DNA from: Sphingobium sp. EP60837
GTDB lineage: Bacteria; Pseudomonadota; Alphaproteobacteria; Sphingomonadales; Sphingomonadaceae
Assembly (NCBI RefSeq): GCF_001658005.1
Contig: NZ_CP015987.1
Coordinates: 62,001 to 126,000 of the forward strand
Direction of reading: 5' to 3'
DNA length: 64,000 bases
Part shown: positions 61,440-64,000 of the stretch, piece by piece
Layout: every line of letters starts with the position of its first letter
Position numbering within the stretch: position 1 is the stretch's first letter
Position numbers and translations under genes: made by a program
The notes under the pieces: generated by a model
Told to the model about the DNA's origin: nothing
Database searches by the model: none
The model's input: the letters and a program-made list of their open reading frames with translations, nothing else

Positions 61440-61915
61440 CATAAGGGCCCATTCCACCATGCGGGACAACTATGCGCGCGAGATCGTCCTTACGGGCCCC
61501 CTCACCGATCAGCTTGTCAAAGGGGCCTATGAGCTTCGGCGCGTCTTTGACCGGGGCCCAGAATGGGGCAGTGTCAGCATCCCGGACAATGGCGTTGACG
61601 GACGGCTCCTGCGGTTCGACATCCTCGATGCTCCAGTCGTGGGGAAGATCTAACTTGCGCCAGTCGGAGTCATCAAAAGACGGTGCTGAAGCTCCATCGT
61701 CATCGCCGCGATAAAATGTCCATTCCGCATCGAAGGGCTGGTTTCGTGTTCCTGCAGCCAGACTTTCTCCAACCGGCGAAGCGTATCCTAGCCGAGATGT
61801 GGATAACGTGGCCGATGCCACTGCGAGTTGCACCTTCAGCCATTGCGGCCACAGGCATCGCCAAAGCGGTTCAAGCGATGAACATTCGCCGCATAACTGC
61901 CAGCTGATCAGCCAA
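61440..61915 (-). pseudogene. decayed GH3 leader joined to a GH2 N-terminal fragment
   Basis: From the TTG at 61915 the minus strand mirrors the start of the GH3 gene at 25559, including the same Shine-Dalgarno context, and reads MADQLAVMRRMFIA. Codon 15 is then TGA (61873-61871) where the intact gene has TCA. Homology continues through the signal peptide (ALAMPVVAMAEG-like). In another frame the DNA then encodes RNQPFDAEWTFYRGDDDGAS and DDSDWRKLDLPHDWSIED, the sugar-binding domain of a GH2 glycosidase, which stops being recognisable near 61440. A nonsense codon, a frameshift and truncation make it dead. Confidence 0.75.
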
Positions 61916-62001
61916 GACATTCTCCGTCCAAATGGGTCGTCGATCCCCTTTGCTGCTGCTGCGGATCGTAATCCGCGCGTCTTACAACATGACCAAAGCA
62001 G

Positions 62002-62023
62002 AAGTAGACCGTATCGTTGCATT
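62002..62023 (-). promoter_or_regulatory. shared 22-nt motif, site D (relic promoter)
   Basis: Plus-strand core GTAGACCG-TAT-CGTTGCAT, diverged at two to four positions from sites A-C and lying upstream of the decayed GH3/GH2 leader. Homology with the DNA around site C extends about 200 bp (25475-25677 against 61828-62031), so it is a duplicated promoter. Confidence 0.6.
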
Positions 62024-62106
62024 ATTGGTTGGCAACACCTGTTTTTGGCTCGGGATCCCGATGAGTATTCTCGAACAACCTTCTAAAGCACAAAAGCCCT
62101 CAACAA

Positions 62107-62140
62107 GGAAAAAAGACCCGCCAGCCGGAAGGCTGGCGGG
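62107..62140 (-). terminator. rho-independent terminator of the third TonB receptor
   Basis: In the gene direction CCCGCCAGCC-TTCC-GGCTGGCGGG (62140-62117) is a perfect 10-bp stem with a 4-nt loop, followed by TCTTTTTTCC. It starts 13 nt after the receptor stop codon and is the most canonical intrinsic terminator in the window. Confidence 0.85.
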
Positions 62141-62152
62141 AGGTGGAGAGGC

Positions 62153-64000
62153 TTAGAATTTGAAAGTTCCCGAAAGGCCAAACTCCCGCGGATTGGTGAG
62201 GTTCACCGTTCGGTATCCGGAGTCGAAGATCACCCCAGCCCCGCCCAGCACATTGTCGCCAGTGATCGTCGCGTTGTTGAACGAGATATTGGTAATCTTG
62301 TTCTGGTTGAGGAGGTTGCGCACGAACGCCGACACCTCCCACTTATTCTCTTCACCGCGCACACCCACGAACAGGTTGATGAGTTCCCGGTGCGGAAAGC
62401 GGAACTGCTGCCTTTCCGAAAAGACGCTCGGACGATAGGTGATCAGACCGCGGATGAACGGCTGGACAGGCCCGGTTCCGAAACGGAATTCGCTGTTTGC
62501 GGTCAGGCTGAAGTCCGGAACGTCAGCAAGACGTGAGTCACGCTGGCAGTAGCTGACGTTGTTGACACCACCAAACGCCGGATTTGGAACGATCACTGAC
62601 TGACCGGTAACTGGATCCACCGTGTTGCAAGGCAGCACAGCGTTATCATAATGCGCCTTTACGTAGGACGCACTGATCGAAGCATCCCAATTGTCCATAG
62701 GCCTGCCGGAAATTGTCGCTTCCACGCCCTTGACCGTGGCATCGCCATTATAATTGTAATCGGCATTCGTATCGACGGTGCCGTCCGGCGGCCCGACGAA
62801 GACGCCATCAGGAATGCCGTCACCGTTGAAGTCGATATTCGTGCCCTGGTCAGTCGCTATCCCGGTGAAGCGCGAAATGAAATTGTCGAACTTCTGATAG
62901 AAGGCTGCAATGTCGAGCGAGAGCCTGCGATCAAAGAAAGCTGTCTTTAAGCCAATTTCATAGGTGTTCGATCGTTCCGCTTTGCTGATCGCTAGATCCT
63001 GGCTGACATTCTGAGGGATTCCGACGCCGGCTGTGGGTGCACGGAAAGATCGGCCGTAAGCAGCATAGACCGTCAAGTCCGAGGTCGGTTCATATGTCAG
63101 TGTTGCCGATCCGGTAAACGGGTGCAACTTTTTCTCGAAATCGACGATCGGAAAAGTTCCTGCGCCCGGAATCGAGATAGTTGCAAACTGCTTTGAACTG
63201 ATGACTGAATAGCGCCCGGCAGCTTCGAAAGTCAGTTGATCTGTTGGCTGAAGGCGAATGCTTCCGGCCAAGGAATAGGTCTCGGCGCTGACGGGTATAG
63301 AAATCAGCCCTGTCAGGGGGAAGATCGGCGCAACAGGTACCGGGACGCCCGGGACGCTGGGAATGTAGTCTAGCGGGCTATCCACGGTGACATTGCCGGT
63401 TTGCTTGGAGTAGGTCCCGCCGATCGACCAGTTGAAGAAACCATCATTGTTAGACAGCAGGCGAAGTTCAGCTGAGTCCACATTATAAGGCGAACGTGTA
63501 ATCTGCGTCGGCGCGTAGCTGTGGATCGCATTGCCTGGGTCGGATTCGCCATATTGCGTGAGTTTAGTTTCCTGATGACCGCCGATAAAGTCGAGGGTCA
63601 CAGGCCCAAAGTCATATTTCGCGTTTACGGTAACCAGATGACTGTTGTTGATGAAGCGGCTGCGCCCCTCAGCGAGCGTATAGCGGTCATCGAGCCCGAC
63701 CGCCGGATTGCCGATGACCGGATTTCCCGGGCCGAAAACTTGAGGGTAAAGGCGATTATCAGCATTGAGATACTGATACATAACGTTGATGTCGAAACCT
63801 TCCACCGGCTGGAAGGCGACCGACAGGCGGGCGCTTTCCGTGCGGCTTCGCGAACGGTCCCAACGAACGATGTTGCGCACCTGGTTCAGACGGTTGCCAT
63901 CCACCAGCATCGATGCGCGGATGGCGAGCTTGTCCGTAATGAGCGGCAGGGAGACCCCGCCCTGGACGTTGTAACCAGCATCCTCGGTCGCGGTGCCCTG
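62153..64000 (-). CDS. TonB-dependent outer-membrane receptor (third copy, cut by window end)
   Basis: Only the C-terminal 615 or so codons are present; the frame is open through base 64000, so the 5' end with signal peptide and plug lies outside. The barrel region (FDINVMYQYLNADNRLYPQV, TLTYEPTSDLTVYAAYGRSF, FIRGLITYRPSVFSERQQFR) matches the other two receptors, and the C-terminal signature is REFGLSGTFKF. A 24-codon scrap of a close relative survives at 25762-25833. It is the receptor that precedes the duplicated GH3 promoter, suggesting an ancestral receptor-GH3 pairing. Confidence 0.9.
   Translation of the reverse strand, partial: QGTATEDAGYNVQGGVSLPLITDKLAIRASMLVDGNRLNQVRNIVRWDRSRSRTESARLSVAFQPVEGFDINVMYQYLNADNRLYPQVFGPGNPVIGNPAVGLDDRYTLAEGRSRFINNSHLVTVNAKYDFGPVTLDFIGGHQETKLTQYGESDPGNAIHSYAPTQITRSPYNVDSAELRLLSNNDGFFNWSIGGTYSKQTGNVTVDSPLDYIPSVPGVPVPVAPIFPLTGLISIPVSAETYSLAGSIRLQPTDQLTFEAAGRYSVISSKQFATISIPGAGTFPIVDFEKKLHPFTGSATLTYEPTSDLTVYAAYGRSFRAPTAGVGIPQNVSQDLAISKAERSNTYEIGLKTAFFDRRLSLDIAAFYQKFDNFISRFTGIATDQGTNIDFNGDGIPDGVFVGPPDGTVDTNADYNYNGDATVKGVEATISGRPMDNWDASISASYVKAHYDNAVLPCNTVDPVTGQSVIVPNPAFGGVNNVSYCQRDSRLADVPDFSLTANSEFRFGTGPVQPFIRGLITYRPSVFSERQQFRFPHRELINLFVGVRGEENKWEVSAFVRNLLNQNKITNISFNNATITGDNVLGGAGVIFDSGYRTVNLTNPREFGLSGTFKF

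Noticed and set aside
61450..61466. CCACCATGCGGG resemblance to the palindrome at 28706-28746
   Set aside because: Only one arm is present and it falls inside the GH2 remnant where PHGGM is encoded; coincidence is likely.
1..64000. CRISPR array, tRNA/rRNA genes, intact insertion sequences
   Set aside because: No regularly spaced direct repeats, no tRNA-like cloverleaf and no transposase gene were recognised; absence of small RNAs cannot be proven by eye.

Overview
The window is high-GC alphaproteobacterial DNA that reads as a sphingomonad (Sphingobium, Novosphingobium or Sphingomonas type). This rests on the TonB-dependent receptor style, the CAZyme set, DUF736/DUF2493 plasmid genes and a MobF relaxase/TraD pair of the kind carried by sphingomonad megaplasmids. 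No rRNA, tRNA, CRISPR array or intact insertion sequence was seen.

Region 1 (1-9.0 kb) is a conjugation/plasmid-maintenance segment. A leftward operon encodes a ribbon-helix-helix protein, the coupling protein TraD and a MobF relaxase-helicase, joined by 4-nt overlaps. Divergent to it is a small coiled-coil protein, followed by DUF2493 and DUF736 genes. Next to these lies a non-coding stretch packed with perfect hairpins. No type IV secretion channel genes are present, so they would have to lie outside the window.

Region 2 (9.3-28.6 kb) is a leftward glycan-degradation block: GH106-like rhamnosidase, GH35, CE7 acetyl esterase, GH3, ThuA-like protein, a TetR regulator, GH39, a second GH3 and a GHL6-type glycosidase. 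It contains several wrecks: a TetR gene with frame switches, a GH43/GH39 chimeric pseudogene, a scrap of TonB receptor and a scrap of metallo-beta-lactamase. A 22-nt motif, GTAAACAG-N3-CGTTGCAT with flanks, stands upstream of the GH35, ThuA-GH3-CE7 and GH3-GH39 units, and a fourth copy precedes a pseudogene at 62 kb. It is a strong candidate operator or shared promoter element.

Region 3 (28.8-40.6 kb, rightward) carries a beta-propeller protein, a lactate/glycolate-type permease and a three-carbon acid module (glycerate kinase, hydroxypyruvate isomerase, tartronate semialdehyde reductase) with an IclR regulator. An overlapping four-gene operon follows: an unknown putative lipoprotein, a DUF1592/1588/1585 haem protein, a Tat-exported DUF1552 protein and an exported VOC protein. 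The last operon is the best candidate for an undescribed envelope redox system.

Region 4 (40.6-49.5 kb) has an AraC regulator, a cyclase-family hydrolase, a GntR/FCD regulator, a second GHL6 protein, a second glycerate kinase, a cytochrome c556 gene, a frameshifted cytochrome b gene and an SDR.

Region 5 (49.6-64 kb, leftward) has three related TonB receptors (one cut by the window end) and a sugar module: GPH-type transporter, Tat-exported TIM-barrel isomerase, FG-GAP propeller, RpiB, ribokinase and a second beta-propeller protein. A TGGTNNNACCA site sits in front of the transporter and another in front of the cyclase gene, suggesting that the GntR/FCD regulator ties regions 4 and 5 together.

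Inferred working model: outer-membrane receptors import oligosaccharides, periplasmic glycosidases and an esterase dismantle them, and transporters pass monomers inward. One branch ends in ribokinase/RpiB chemistry and another in glycerate. The locus appears to be a polysaccharide-utilisation region linked to conjugation genes and reshaped by segmental duplication and decay.
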